The notes under the pieces were generated by a model, which saw only the letters and a list, made by a program, of their open reading frames with translations, was not told the DNA's origin and did no database searches. From the NCBI GenBank assembly GCA_030248215.1, contig JASANG010002539.1, positions 1 to 64,000 of the forward strand: a stretch of DNA of 64,000 nt, given 5' to 3'. Shown here one piece after another: positions 1-11,200 of this stretch. The position numbers and the translations under genes were made by a program. This DNA comes from Enoplolaimus lenunculus (Eukaryota; Nematoda; Enoplea; Enoplida; Thoracostomopsidae). The first letter of the stretch is position 1. Each line of letters opens with the position of its first letter.

Positions 1-777
1 ACAGACGATCTGACTCCAGTTCCAGCAGAAGTTATCATCCGGTAGCGGCTTCGGTACAAGTTTTGACGGAAATTACTGAAATTTTCGTGGTCAAATTGCT
101 CTGTATTGTTTTGTTAATATTAAAATTAAGACAAATTGGTGACGATATTAAAGGTTATGGTTAAAATTAACAAATTCAACATCATTTCAACTAATTCTAA
201 AGTGTACTTTGCTTTCGATTCCGATTGTGATATTTTTCAGGTGTAATGAACCTGGGATAATTGCATTTAGCTTCAACCAATTTTATTCGAAGTTTTTGCC
301 CGAAAGTACACGATCAAACTGCAGGAGAAAGGTTGGTTACAAGGAAATTGAAACACAAGCGAAATTGAAGTAACTAAAGGCACTTTTCACCTTGACTCCG
401 AGCCGCAAATTCATTCATTATTTTGAAAGAACACAAAATACGAAATAAAATCATTCAGTCAACAAAATTTAATTTATTAATACTAACGCGACGTGTAAAA
501 TTGATTTCCGTGACTACAGTTTATTATCGGTTTCCTAAAAAGATTTTTTTGCCTAAAACACTCAAGACTTTATCGTTCTTGAGCACACGCTGATTTTAGC
601 AGACAGCGCCGGAGCATCCATTCCATACCGCTCAATTGGGGGCTCCATTTCAAGGACGGGCTCCCATCTTAAACAAGATTTTAAGCAAAAAATTTGAAAA
701 ATATTGTGATCATCGTAAAGGGCCCCCCCACCCTGAATTTGGCGGGGGGTCCACCCTAGCCGATTCAGGCACTGTTA
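1..777. other. Gene-free left end
   Basis: I see no supportable gene. The sequence is AT-rich, with a short G/C-rich patch near 720-760 that resembles the G-run ends of hAT-like elements elsewhere in the window. Confidence 0.4.
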
Positions 778-955
778 GGGTTGCACTATACTCGACGTCC
801 GGGGCCGTTCGTCACCGTGCGTCTCCCGTACAACGCCGTCCGTCACCGTCCGTCAGCATACGTTAGCGTACGTGAGTCATTTGCGTACGATACCGCACGG
901 TGCCGGACGGCGCTGTACGGTGACGGCGGTCCGTCAAAAACGTATAGCGCAACCC
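778..955. mobile_element. PIF/Harbinger-like MITE, TTA target duplication
   Basis: The element begins GGGTTGCACTATAC and ends GTATAGCGCAACCC, a near-perfect terminal inverted repeat. It is flanked on both sides by TTA (775-777 and 956-958), the PIF/Harbinger target. The interior is rich in CCGTCCGTC and its complement, so the strand can fold on itself. Decayed relatives lie near 21116-21292, 32880-33010 and 35422-35524. It has no coding capacity. Confidence 0.75.
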
Positions 956-1199
956 TTAGTAGATGAGAAAACTACTAACACATACAGGAACTATATATGA
1001 CACTTTGAAAATTTTTTCAGAAAGATGACCAGACCTGCAACTATGGGGAATGCGCGAAAGGACAGTGAACCGTATGGTAACTGTTGTGTTGGAATAAATT
1101 TTCCTTGTAACCCTAGAAATGCTCTTGCTCTGTCTACCAACTCCTATAAAACTGCGAAGCTGAAAAAGCAACCGAAATGAAGTCTTTACAAATTATTTA

Positions 1200-1798
1200 C
1201 TGTAGTGACCCGAATAAGGATGGCGGGTAATGAAGAGGGGCGAGGTCCTCATTTTGAGTCACAATCAATAGGTGTCAGTATCCCTAATCGATGGCGGATC
1301 CATGGGGGCACCCCGGCTGTGGCCCCCACCCCAACTGCATCTCGACAAAAATTATATAGAGTGTCAATTGCTGTTCTACGCTGTTTATTTCACTGTTTTA
1401 TACAATATAGTATAAGCAGCTTATAATAAGCTCTCTTTCACTCCCCCCTTATTTGGGACACTACAGTATGTTTCAAAAATAAGTTTATTACCTGTCAAAT
1501 TTTGCCCCCCCCCCATTTTGAGATCCTGGATCCGCCACTGTCCCTAATAAGAGTCCGTAACCGAATAGAGTCCCTAAACCCTAATTAGAGTCCATAAAAT
1601 GTCAATTATCCCTCATTGTAGCGCATCAAATAAGCGTTTAATTTTAGCGGATAGTGGTAATACCCAATATGTATTTTAGTAACGAACGGCAGCGCAAAGC
1701 GAGTTTAAAAGAAATAACAGTACGTAACCGAATAACAGGAGGTACCCTCTGGAGAGTTCAAACACATATCAGTCCCCTTCATATTCGGGTCACTACAA
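1200..1798. mobile_element. Tc1/mariner-like MITE, interrupted
   Basis: The TIRs are CTGTAGTGACCCGAATA and its complement TATTCGGGTCACTACAA. TA flanks both ends (1198-1199 and 1799-1800). The interior matches the copies at 4073-4506 and 14872-15309. A hAT-like MITE is inserted at 1289-1540, so this copy is the older element. It is non-coding. Confidence 0.85.
1289..1540. mobile_element. hAT-like MITE nested in mariner-like MITE
   Basis: The ends are CGATGGCGGATCCATGG and the complement of CAGTGGCGGATCCAGGA. An exact 8-bp duplication, TCCCTAAT, flanks it (1281-1288 and 1541-1548). The empty site can be read in the sister mariner-like copies as one uninterrupted CCTAATAAGAGTCCG. An 8-bp duplication with CAGTGGCGGATCC ends is typical of the hAT superfamily. 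Confidence 0.9.
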
Positions 1799-2334
1799 TA
1801 CTTATTTACATCGGGCTTCTGGCTCACTTCGCCCAGCTACGCCCTTGAATAGATTTCGCTTCTTCACCATCCTTCTCTTTTAGAAAAAAACAATAATTGT
1901 GTGGCATGAAACCTATATACACGCTGTTATTCCCATTCCATACCGAATATGTAAATTATAGCTTAGTATCATTAAAACTTTGACTCCTTGAGCGCTATAG
2001 AATATGGCTGGGGCACATTGAGGACTAACCTTAAAGGGACTTAATCTGATGTTTCAGGAAAGACCATAATCGATCCACGATCTGGAAATCTGACAACCCC
2101 GAATCTACGACAGTTCGTCGTCCGCATAGTTTGTCACATAGCAGGTGGCTATGCCTAAGCCTAAACGTAAACATTTTAATACTAAAGCTACGCGTAAGTT
2201 TAATCAGGAGCAACCGAGTGAAAAAGATTACGAATTACATTTAAGTTGTCGGGCGACGAATTACCCTGATAAAGGCGGCACCTCAAACTGGACACTCAAC
2301 GCCTAAAACAAAAGCCTATATACAATGTTTAAGG
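1799..2334. other. Intergenic stretch upstream of the MIP gene
   Basis: No gene or clear repeat is seen. This stretch probably contains the promoter region of the neuropeptide gene at 2402. Confidence 0.4.
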
Positions 2335-2340
2335 TATAAA
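2335..2340 (+). promoter_or_regulatory. TATA-like box of the MIP gene
   Basis: TATAAA (followed by AT) lies 62-67 bp before the ATG at 2402, a plausible core-promoter position if the 5' leader is about 35 bases. This is a weak motif in AT-rich DNA. Confidence 0.3.
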
Positions 2341-2401
2341 ATTACTAATCATAATAGCGATTATCTACTCTAAACTAAAACATAACGATTAAATACTAAA
2401 T

Positions 2402-3053
2402 ATGAATAGTAACATTGCGTTAATTGCACTCACGGCTACAGTGTTTGTGTTACTGTCGGAATATCAGGCGAAAGTGTCTGCGGAAGTTCCGTCATGGAAT
2501 GATTTTCGTTGGAAACGCGGGAATCAAAACTGGCAAACCGCCAACTCACTTTGGGGCAAACGGGCGGGTGGCAGAATTTTCGACGTTGATGAGCGAGGGA
2601 AACGATATTCTATTGGTTAGTTTACAAGTCCCGCAGTTTATTTTGTAAGGTGAGCTAACGATTGGGGCACACAAGGATTAGACATGACTTTCAACCGAGT
2701 TTAACTGAGCTCGCTCTGTCTCTTGTGGCTATGGTCCGTTAGTTACCTTGTTATTATCTGAGTGCAAGCCGGATCCGGGTATGAAAATATCAGTGCGCAA
2801 TGAATTTTACCGTTTTAACTGAGGGTGAAGCAACATTACGCTGTTTAAACGACTTGGAATCGCCAATTTTCGTCATCTATGAAGCGCGGTCATTTTCTTT
2901 CAATACGTATTCTACACAAATGCGGGCAAATAAATGAGCCCAATGTCGTATAACATTTTGCTTTCAGGTGTACCTTTAGAAGCCATGGCGTGGGGTCAAG
3001 TCGATAAAAAGATTCCCGAATCTTCGTGGCAACAAGGCCCAATTTGGGGTTGA
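2402..3053 (+). CDS. Myoinhibitory peptide / allatostatin-B (NLP-38-type) neuropeptide precursor, two exons
   Basis: This encodes a secreted prohormone that would be cut at dibasic sites into amidated W...W peptides acting on peptide GPCRs. Exons are 2402-2615 and 2968-3053. The donor is G|GTTAGT and the acceptor TTTCAG|GT, phase 1, giving 99 residues. Residues 1-27 form a signal peptide ending KVSA. Predicted products are EVPSWNDFRW; GNQNWQTANSLWG followed by KR (a W-X6-W-amide); AGGRIFDVDER; a linker ending QVDKK; and IPESSWQQGPIWG directly before the stop, which gives a C-terminal W-X5-W-amide. The W-X6-W-GKR signature is the MIP family hallmark, and NWQTANSLWGKR closely resembles nematode NLP-38 peptides. 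The last peptide has X5 rather than X6. AATAAA candidates follow at 3076-3081 and 3116-3121. The splice is inferred from phase and family logic; no transcript was seen. Confidence 0.87.
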
Positions 3054-3395
3054 CACAAGAAAAACGCAATCGATAAATAAAAACTATAGAACACACATAA
3101 GTGAGTATATAATACAATAAATTTTGGTTTCGTAAATAAATTGGCTGCTAATTAGTAATCTGCCCAAAGCAATACATTTACGTCTTGCGCCCACCTAAAA
3201 CATTGCGTCGGCTAAAATTTAAGTAAACAATGATACATTCAAACCAACCTTACCTTGACTTTTAACTTTTATCTCTGCTCTACGACAGTGTTTTTATGTT
3301 TTGTAAAAACGAATAATCCAGGCAAATTGTATTAATAAATAGATAGTAAAAATAACGGAAACGGGTAATGATTAAAATATTAAGTCTTTTTTACT

Positions 3396-3698
3396 GCCGG
3401 ACGGTTTTCTGGTGGGATTACAGCCGGACGGTTTTCTGGTGGGATTACAGCCGGACGGTTTTCTGGTGGGATTACAGCCGGACGGTTTTCTGGTGGGATT
3501 ACAGCCGGACGGTTTTCTGGTGGGATTACAGCCGGACGGTTTTCTGGTGGGATTACAGCCGGACGGTTTTCTGGTGGGATTACAGCCGGACGGTTTTCTG
3601 GTGGGATTACAGCCGGACGGTTTTCTGGTGGGATTACAGCCGGACGGGTTTCTGGTGGGATTACAGCCGGACGGTTTTCTGGTGGGATTACAGCCGGA
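3396..3698. repeat. 27-bp minisatellite, 11 units plus 6 bp
   Basis: Eleven head-to-tail 27-bp units run from 3396 to 3692, followed by a 6-bp partial. The unit opens GCCGGACGGTTTTCTG and closes TGGGATTACA. Units are identical except for one T-to-G change near 3650, which points to recent expansion. Because 27 is a multiple of three, two long repetitive reading frames cross it, but neither looks like a gene. The unit resembles one end of the TTAGGC-core MITE family. Confidence 0.95.
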
Positions 3699-3779
3699 AA
3701 ACGAATTCTAAATAAGCAGTAAATTTGGCTACAATGGCTCTATATACCATGAGTTTGGTGCTACAAGATACATACATGA

Positions 3780-4040
3780 ATACGGCGCGAAATTATCTGA
3801 GCTGTAGAGAACTTCTCACGTTTTTCAATTAATACCGCTAAGTAGTTCTAACTTACTATATAGAGCCTTTCGGTAAAATTTTGCTTCGGATGTGGTCGGG
3901 CTCAAACCCACGACGTACAAATTACAAGTCCGCTACTCTAACCACTGAGCTATGCAGCCATGCAAACCTTATAAATATATACGCCACGAAAATGTCTGAA
4001 CTGGAGAGCATCTGTCACATTTCTCAAACAATACCATTAG
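3780..4040. repeat. Tandem-like segment flanking a tRNA-like sequence
   Basis: A roughly 55-bp block beginning ACGGCGCGAAATTATCTGAG near 3782 recurs in diverged form near 3981 (ACGCCACGAAAATGTCTGAA). The tRNA-like segment lies between them. This could be a dimeric SINE or a tandem duplication. Confidence 0.5.
3885..3959 (-). tRNA. tRNA-like sequence, Thr(TGT)-type, probably pseudogene or SINE head
   Basis: Read on the minus strand it starts GGCTGCATAGCTCAGTGG (A box). The anticodon loop CTTGTAA gives anticodon TGT. The T arm is GTGGG TTTGAGC CCGAC (B-box region). D, anticodon and T arms can be drawn, but the 3' acceptor strand does not pair with GGCTGCA. A functional tRNA is therefore doubtful. 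Confidence 0.45.
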
Positions 4041-4072
4041 TAAATTCTACCCTGTTGTTAATCCTAAACCTA

Positions 4073-4506
4073 CTGTAGTGACCCTAATAAGAGGGGATCC
4101 CCGTTTTGAGTCCCAATCAAAAGGAGCCCATATCCCTATAAATAAGAAGTCCGTAAGCGAATAGGGTCCCTAAACCTTAATTAGAGCCACAAATGTCAAT
4201 TATCCCTAATTGTAGCGCATAAATGACTCCAGGACCAAATAATTTGAGTTTGAAATTTTAAAGCGCACTTAAATTTTGAATATACATTCCTAAGTATAAC
4301 CTTGCATTATCGCTCAAGCTATTGACACGAGACAAACAAACGTTTGATCCAACCGATAGTTGCAATACCGGAGATATATCAGTAACGAAGGGTCGCGGAG
4401 GGCGGGTTGAAAATAAATAACAGTTCGTAACCGAGTAAAACATTGGTGGTATACTCTGGAGAGGCCAAATAAATATCAGTCCCTCCTCGTATTCGGGTCG
4501 CTACAG
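4073..4506. mobile_element. Tc1/mariner-like MITE
   Basis: The ends are CTGTAGTGACCCTAATA and TATTCGGGTCGCTACAG, with TA on both sides (4071-4072 and 4507-4508). It is about 434 bp and non-coding, colinear with the copies at 1200-1798 and 14872-15309. Confidence 0.88.
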
Positions 4507-6673
4507 TAATAAAGTAAAAACTAGTCAGCTGACTTTACGCAATTCGCTAACGTTAGCGAATGTAGATTTTCTTTTCACAGAACAATCACTTTTCTGTTCT
4601 AACAAAACATTATGAATAAAGTAATGCTGTAAAGTTGCCCAAAACACGTACGTGGAGCATTCCAGCTTTAATTTACAAATATAGCTGAAAACCAAAATCA
4701 TACACTCCTACAGTACTGCAGTCGTGCGGAAAATGGAATTGCCCTAAAAGTAACATGGGTCGAAATATTAATAGGGCTTAAGTACAGCCTATGTTACTTT
4801 ATGAAGCAAAGCATTCTTTCGCGAGACTATTGCAGAGTAGAGCTTTTGAATATTGTTTTTGCCTAAGCTTAGGCTGTTCTAGACTTATACGCCCAAACTT
4901 TTAGCGATTTTCGATAAATTTCGCTATTTTTATTTTCGAACAATTGCAGGTTAAATAGCAAGGAAAAATTGCGAGACTTGTGAGAAGTTCGGGATTTTAG
5001 CTAAACCCTGTATCCTGTATCGCACCTTATTCAGTTCTTTTCTCGATGTACGCTTATGGCTCTGATTTAGTAAACGCGGCCGGTAAATGTTTATTACCCC
5101 TCCCAAATCCGTTATAACACCAAGTATTACAAGCAAATCACAGGTTATGAAATTTAACTTGCAGCCTATCCGGAATCCTTAAAGCCTATGCCTGAATCCG
5201 CTTTAGTCCAGCCACTGGCTTCACCGATACCAATGCTTTTACTCTTTCCAGAATCCGTGCAGTTCTAACCCCGTTAGAATTACACACAATTTTACCATGC
5301 ACTCTAACCCCGTTAGAGATGCACCCAGGTTTCCGACCAATCTAACCGCGTTAGATTTGGTCACTCCAGTGTAGAATAATAAACCTAACCCCGTTAGACT
5401 ATGACTTCCCAAGTTCTCCGTTTAATTCCCAAGTTCCGTTTACAACAAACACCAGTACTCTATACTGGGTAACACCTGCGCCATGCGCACCACAACTATA
5501 TCCGTAATGCCCGAGTTTCCTTCACATGCTTAAGCCACCGTGACACTTCTTAATCCTAATTCACTTCAAGTCCTACTTAACCCAATATCGCCTTCACTTC
5601 ACTCCGTCCGAGAATTAATAGAACCAAAGCCGTATATAACACACACAAAATTCTTAGTAGAGATTCAACCGATTTCTACTAGCTCGAAGATAATAATGAT
5701 TCCGGTCCCGGCTACCCCCTGCGCGTCTAGACCTAATTTTCATACAGACCGACACTCACAATTGGGTGTCCACCGATGCTATTTTATAGGTCCAGAGCCA
5801 CTCACCCTGTACAATCCCTACACCAACAACTTACAACAACAACAACAACAATTTTATCCAATTACAAAGCACCATTTTGGTGCTGACATAGCCTAGCTAT
5901 GCCCTTTCACGCAACAAGAGCCGGAACTATATGCACAACTATTCAACGGCCATACAGGGCCTCAAGTAAGTTTCACATTGCGGACGCAGCCGCCATAGCA
6001 TCTATTTTTAGTATTTTTACGCCCTGTAGCAGCGCCTAAGCATACTTAAGTTCTAAGAGAGACTAGGTGGAGCCAGGGAGTCCCTTGAGGTGTGGTTTAG
6101 AGATTTGGTTATAGTTTGTATTTTAGTTTTTAGTTTGAAATAGGTTTAAGAGTGGCAGAGCCACCTACAAGAATTACTTATATGTTAATAAGAACTAACT
6201 TTGAGCCTAAAAATAACAGAATTTTCGGTATTCCTCACATAAAGCCAGGACCAAATAAAGTTGAGTTCGAAACTTTAAAGCATACTTAATTTTTGAAACG
6301 TGGAGTTGCTTTTCCTTGTTGAGGACCCAGCAGTCCCTCAGTCGCAACTCTCCTGCTGTTCCAGCTGTCTAACTGTCTCAACTGTCCCGATTATATTTGC
6401 GTGTACTCTTGGTATATTGTTGTCCCGGGACAATGGGACGGCCTTTAGGGTAACATTGGCCCCATGATTTATGCCCCCACAATTTAGTTAGCTCAACGGG
6501 CCACAATATACTCAGAAATACTGCTACTAGAAAAATGAACAAATGCCTCTACCGCGCTTTACCATCTTGAATCGCTCATACAAATCTCTGCACCAAAACA
6601 GCGTTTATTATATGCCACGTTCTCACGTTTGACGTTTGTAGTTGTTTGCTGGAAAAAATAAGTATTTACTTTA
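4507..6673. other. Gene-free stretch with element remnants
   Basis: A decayed TTAGGC-family copy lies near 4740-4900 (GTAACATGGG, CCTAAGCTTAGG). A palindrome cluster is at 5264-5398, and a fragment of the mariner-like MITE interior near 6240-6300. The 5420-5900 part is unusually C-rich but gives no convincing protein. A short (CAA)n run lies near 5833. Confidence 0.45.
5264..5398. repeat. Four spaced palindromes TCTAAC-CCC-GTTAGA
   Basis: The 15-mer TCTAACCCCGTTAGA occurs at 5264-5278 and 5303-5317, as TCTAACCGCGTTAGA at 5341-5355, and as CCTAACCCCGTTAGA at 5384-5398. Spacing is 38-43 bp. The sequence between the copies is not conserved, so this is a set of inverted-repeat sites and not a simple tandem array. 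Confidence 0.8.
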
Positions 6674-7346
6674 TGCGGGGTTCACGTTATAATTGGGGCC
6701 ATCTGGAACACGTCTCGTCCCTATTACAATAGCGGGTAGCATTTTGTCAGCACGTTGATCCTCTATCCAATTCAAAAATCTTGAATTGTCTGCTATCCTA
6801 TGATATACTTGTTTTACTACAATGTCATATGCTATTCGAAAGGTCCGTCAGTATCATATGACATGTTTGAAAATGTCTGCAAGGTTGCGGTGAACTACCC
6901 TGAATGTTCTGTACAATATCGTATGATACTAAAATGTTAAGTTTGAATATTTGTACTAAGGAACATGTTTAGGCAAAATTTCCGCCAGAAACAGAACAAT
7001 TATAGAAGCTAATCCGGTATTCGAATTCGAAATCATTTAAAGCTACATTATCTCACTTTTCATTACATATTATTCGTGCGCACAATTTATATTGTCGTGC
7101 AAATATGTTTATTCCGTAGAATTTCGGAATATCATATATTCCCATAAATGTCCCGTGGTATCATATTGTGACATATAGCTGTTTGTGTACAATTACTGGA
7201 GATCCGGGATTTGCAAACAAATGTCATATGACATTCACATTTTGTCTACATAACCGCTATTGCGATCACAATATATTATGTCGACATCGAATCAACATGA
7301 ACAACACGTGTTCCGGGGTTCCCCCAGTTATAAAGTGTACCTCGCA
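6674..7346. mobile_element. PIF/Harbinger-like non-autonomous element, 673 bp
   Basis: The ends are TGCGGGGTTCACGTTATAA and TTATAAAGTGTACCTCGCA, flanked by TTA (6671-6673 and 7347-7349). The interior carries several CATATGACAT / ATATCATATGATAT palindromes. A second copy of almost equal length is at 58220-58890. No transposase frame is visible. Confidence 0.85.
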
Positions 7347-7349
7347 TTA

Positions 7350-8244
7350 GTCGACGAGAATGTAATTGCACTTACTCAGCCATTGTTAAACAATATACTT
7401 GTTGACATTATTCTTAAATCGGTATTGCAGCAAGCTGTAGTGCAGGTAAGCGCACACATCATAAGTTATATATTACTTTTTATTTACATGTTTTTGTGCA
7501 TCTTATATCAAAACTAAAAAAATAAACTTAATGCAAATACTGGAGCAATTCATATTTTACGGAAAGCATTTATAGATCTGAGTGTCTTCAAAACCATCAA
7601 TACAAGACTAGGTTTGTCAGAATGAAGATAAAACAAAATAATACAGTTTCAAAATTTTTGAAATGCTGGTTAAATTTATAACTAATGAAGTGCTTGCTCT
7701 ATTATTTACAATAGCGAAATTCTAAATTCGAAATATCAATCAAAACATACTGATTTGCAATAATTTCATGTTAGTCAATGTTTAAATATACAAAACAAGG
7801 ATTGAATATTTATTATTTATACATATTGTTTTACAATTCTGTCAGCGGTTAGATAAACACTGCCACCTCGCTTGCCGAGCCAAAATAGCAACCTCCATCA
7901 GTCTAATAACCCCCAAAAGACTATCTCCATATCACGGCCGCACTGTATCACTGCAAACAGCTCATGTTACTTTTAGTGTCGTCCCGATTTCTGGCGGGAC
8001 TGCAAAAGAGTAAGCTTAACTTAGGTTTGTACCTTTTTCAAAGCTTGGCTTCAGATTTCGAAATATACTTAATCTACTGTTTCTGCACCAAAAGTAACAT
8101 TGGCCGCTACAAACCACGAATTTTACTCAGAAGTTAAACGGGTAGCAAAAGAATCAGTCTTCCCAACATATCTCAAGCAATATCGCTTTCCTTTTTCCTC
8201 CCATTAAAATATCCCTCAATACAACTCCATGCTACATACCCGCA
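7350..8244. other. Intergenic stretch 3' of cwc15
   Basis: It contains a decayed GGCC-ended MITE at about 7969-8105, with CATGTTACTTTTAG at one end and AAAAGTAACATTGGCC at the other. The rest is AT-rich and holds nothing I can support. Confidence 0.5.
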
Positions 8245-11200
8245 TCATTTAATATATTTGGCCATAAATTTCTTGTGAAATTCCGACCGTAGCGGGTCGT
8301 TGATGAAGTTCGGCGCCTGCTTGCGCTCTTCGATCCCCTTCGCACAATTTTTAAACACAACATCGTCGTCCCACCGGCGTTTCACCCGAAACTCTGAACC
8401 AGTTCCTGGAGGGCCGCCTGAGCTCAAGCCAGCCATAGCACCGCCAGCAGTTGCGGCTCCAGGATTGAGTAGAGGGTTTCCCGATAAAATATTCTCCGTT
8501 CGAATTCGTTCTTCTTCCGCGGCGCGTTCTGCATCTGCACGTGCTTTTTCTTCCAAACGCTCTTTTTTAATTCGATTCAACTCTGCAAGCAACTCCGCTG
8601 TGTCGTCTTCCTCATCTGAGTCTAAAATAAAATAAAGTGATTTTATTGCACTCGACAGTGATCGGCCGTCTCAGTGAAAGGCAAGAATCGAAACCGAGAC
8701 TAGCAAACTGATAGAGATACTAGTTATTTTGAGTCTGAAATAATAAGGTAATTTTAGCGGTCTCGGAAAAAAACTGAGACAGATTCTAAAAACCGAGGCT
8801 AGCAAACCGAAACCGAGACGTTATAGTCTGCGTCTCGGTTATTTGAGACTGGATAATAAAGTGCGTGTAATTAACCACGATGGTGGTCTGAGCGAAAACC
8901 CCAGACGAATGACAGACATTCGCAAACCGAGATGACAAGGTCTCGGTATCGGTTACCTACTCCAAATCAACTGCTATTAGTGTGCGTAATAAATACATAT
9001 ATATGAATACCTTCATCTTCATCATCATCTAGAGGATCATCTCCGTCCAAATTTGCAGACGCAATCTGGTCTAATCTAAACATAACACATTACAGCTAGG
9101 ATTGCTAGACGATGCTACAATTACTACTACTATTACTACAACTACTCCTACATGAGTTTTGGTTCCGGCATTTTTTCACCTTCCGGTTCCGGACAATTTT
9201 TACCGAATTGAAAAATTTTTGGTATTAGATTTCATTCGGTGGAAATTAAGCATTTTACTTGAAAAATGGCAATACAAATAAGACAGATTTCATTAGTCTA
9301 GTATACATAAAATTTTAAATCACCGAAAATAAACCATCGAAGGTAGACTTTGCTTCCGTGGATAAGGAAACGTAAAATACAGCAGATTAAGAAAATACCT
9401 ACCTTCGAATAAGGTTATTTCACCAACAATATAGCAAAAAAAATTAAATGAAGTTTTCGGTGTTGTGCATATATTTTTCACTTTCCGGTTCCGGTTGCCG
9501 TTCCTGATAATTTTTCAAATTCCGACTCCGGCATCGGTAAATTGTAGTCCCAGTTGCTGAATATGGATATATTTCCCGTAAGTTATTAATATACCACATA
9601 AAACCTGTCTTCTCAGCTCTGGAAATACATTTCCTTCACTAGAATACACAACATTCCGTTGTACGGTACAACAGTCAATAATCGTTATCATTATTCAACA
9701 ACATACTTGTTGATTGCTATAAACACTGTGCTGCAAATCGACCGGTGCCACAGAAGACAATTGCAGACTGATACACCAGATTGACAATAAGCAGTGATAT
9801 ATGTATAGTTGTGGCAAACTTTTCAATGCTAGATATAAAGTAAACTGGAATACCCGCAAACTGATGTACGTATGCATTCCAGACAGCTTATAAATCTTTT
9901 CAGAGCCTGACTGTGGCAAACTCTGGTCTAGTATTTGCGCAGAGTTTTTTTACCAAATACATGGTATGCTAACCTAGGTTTCTTTGACGAACTACTACTT
10001 GATGCTATATCCCGATTGCTTCTACGATCTTTATCCTTTGTCGTCGAAGACCGCTCCTTGTCTTCAAGTGTTCGACGAAAATCGCGACCTTTTAATTCAT
10101 CAGTGTTTTCCTGCAATACATACATCCGTACACACAAAGCTAATGATCCCAGTATGACCCATACCACACGTCAGCCGCAGTTTACCTCATCAAATACAAA
10201 CATATACGTATATATACCAGGGGCGTACCGATAGGAAAGGCCAAGGGGGTTGCGTCCCCCCATCGGAATCAGTCCTTGCGTCATATCTTACGTTATATAC
10301 AAAAATTACTTTGTTTCTCGCTCGCGATCATTATTTTCATTGATCAATTTTCGAAAAACTTTTGCCAGCAGCGCTGTTCAAATGTCAACATTAAAGTCAA
10401 ATTCTCCAAACTGACAAGCTCAAAACTAAAGATAGTAATAAAACTTGTGCAAAGCTTCACAATAACATAAGCTCAAGACCAAGGGGTCGGTTTGGTGGTT
10501 TAGACCTCGCGCTTCATCAATAAAGATATGTTTTGAGATTGTTACTTCTCGCTAGCGAATTCTTCTAAGCTCAGCCTAAATTATTGCTTCGTGCTATTGC
10601 CATGTGCACATTCTGTTTCAACTCCTAGCTGCTTGAAAAATATTTCATATTATACAAACATTTCCTCACAAAGACTTCAAACTGAAGCCAGCTTTTCGCT
10701 CGCGATATTGTTTTTCAAATCTTGGTCATGTGGAAAACATCCAGATACCCAAATTGCCAAATTTTAAAGACGTCAAGAGAACTGTGAAATCAGTCTCGAA
10801 GCCAACAATGGGAGCATGACCAACCTCATAAATTTCCCAAAAAAAATTGAGACCCGTATTGCTAAAAAATTCTAAGTTTACTTTTAGGAGGAAACCAGAG
10901 GCACACGGGCACGACGGGATGCGCCCCCCCCCCGATCAAAATTTATCGGTACGCCACTCACGTATACAGATTTTTGTTACAAACTATCAAAAACCATATG
11001 AAACGTTTGTAATTGGACTTAAAATTTTAGACATCGTCCGTAATATATATGCTAACTTGGCCGGTTTGGCGATATTTCAACTTGGTGTGTCCGGGTAAGT
11101 CACGACTTGAATACTGTTTTGAAAGCTTGCTGAGATCGTTTTCTCCTTTGCCCGACCCACCACGGGCCGGTTCAAACGTGGGCCGAGCAGCGGTTGTCAT
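8245..11200 (-). CDS. cwc15: CWC15 spliceosome-associated protein, four exons
   Basis: Cwc15 is a nuclear component of the Prp19/CDC5L-associated spliceosome complexes and acts in pre-mRNA splicing. Exons (coding order) are 11200-11057, 10110-9974, 9075-9011 and 8621-8245. Phases 0, 2 and 1 all agree, giving 240 residues, close to the roughly 230 usual for the family. The N-terminus [15 protein letters not shown] and the block [15 protein letters not shown] are family hallmarks. They are followed by [13 protein letters not shown], then [19 protein letters not shown] and an acidic run. The C-terminus has [40 protein letters not shown] and [15 protein letters not shown] before TGA. A glycine/alanine-rich insert lies between the last two blocks. 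All three introns hold repeats, including a 742-bp hAT-like element in intron 1. No frame break is seen. Confidence 0.97.
8645..8960. repeat. Degenerate GTCTCGGTT-rich repeat in cwc15 intron 3
   Basis: ACCGAGAC / GTCTCGGT occurs at least seven times in both orientations across about 315 bp, so the segment can fold on itself. It may be a decayed foldback MITE. No clear target duplication was found. Confidence 0.55.
9145..9550. mobile_element. Decayed element with TTCCGGTTCCGG ends in cwc15 intron 2
   Basis: TTCCGGTTCCGG-type motifs lie near both edges (about 9160-9195 and 9480-9535), and GGTAAATT-like sequence lies between. It resembles the CCGGCTCCGG elements at 28051-28391 and 54257-54616 in style. 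Its ends are too eroded to define. Confidence 0.4.
10218..10959. mobile_element. hAT-like non-autonomous element in cwc15 intron 1
   Basis: The left end is CAGGGGCGTACCGATA and the right end, complemented, GAGTGGCGTACCGATA (14 of 16 match). Flanking octamers ATATATAC and ACGTATAC agree at 6 of 8 positions, as expected for an old 8-bp duplication. G and C runs lie just inside the ends. No transposase frame is visible in its 742 bp. Confidence 0.65.

Noticed and set aside
3368-3715. Long repetitive reading frames (VFWWDYSRT and DGFLVGLQP repeats)
   Set aside because: They are a by-product of a 27-bp minisatellite whose unit is divisible by three. There is no signal peptide or splice context.
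5540-5896. 118-codon plus-strand frame with a poly-Gln run
   Set aside because: The composition reflects C-rich DNA and a CAA repeat. No recognisable motif, signal peptide or splice partners.
8300-8635. Plus-strand frame over the last cwc15 exon
   Set aside because: Antisense shadow of a strongly conserved coding exon.
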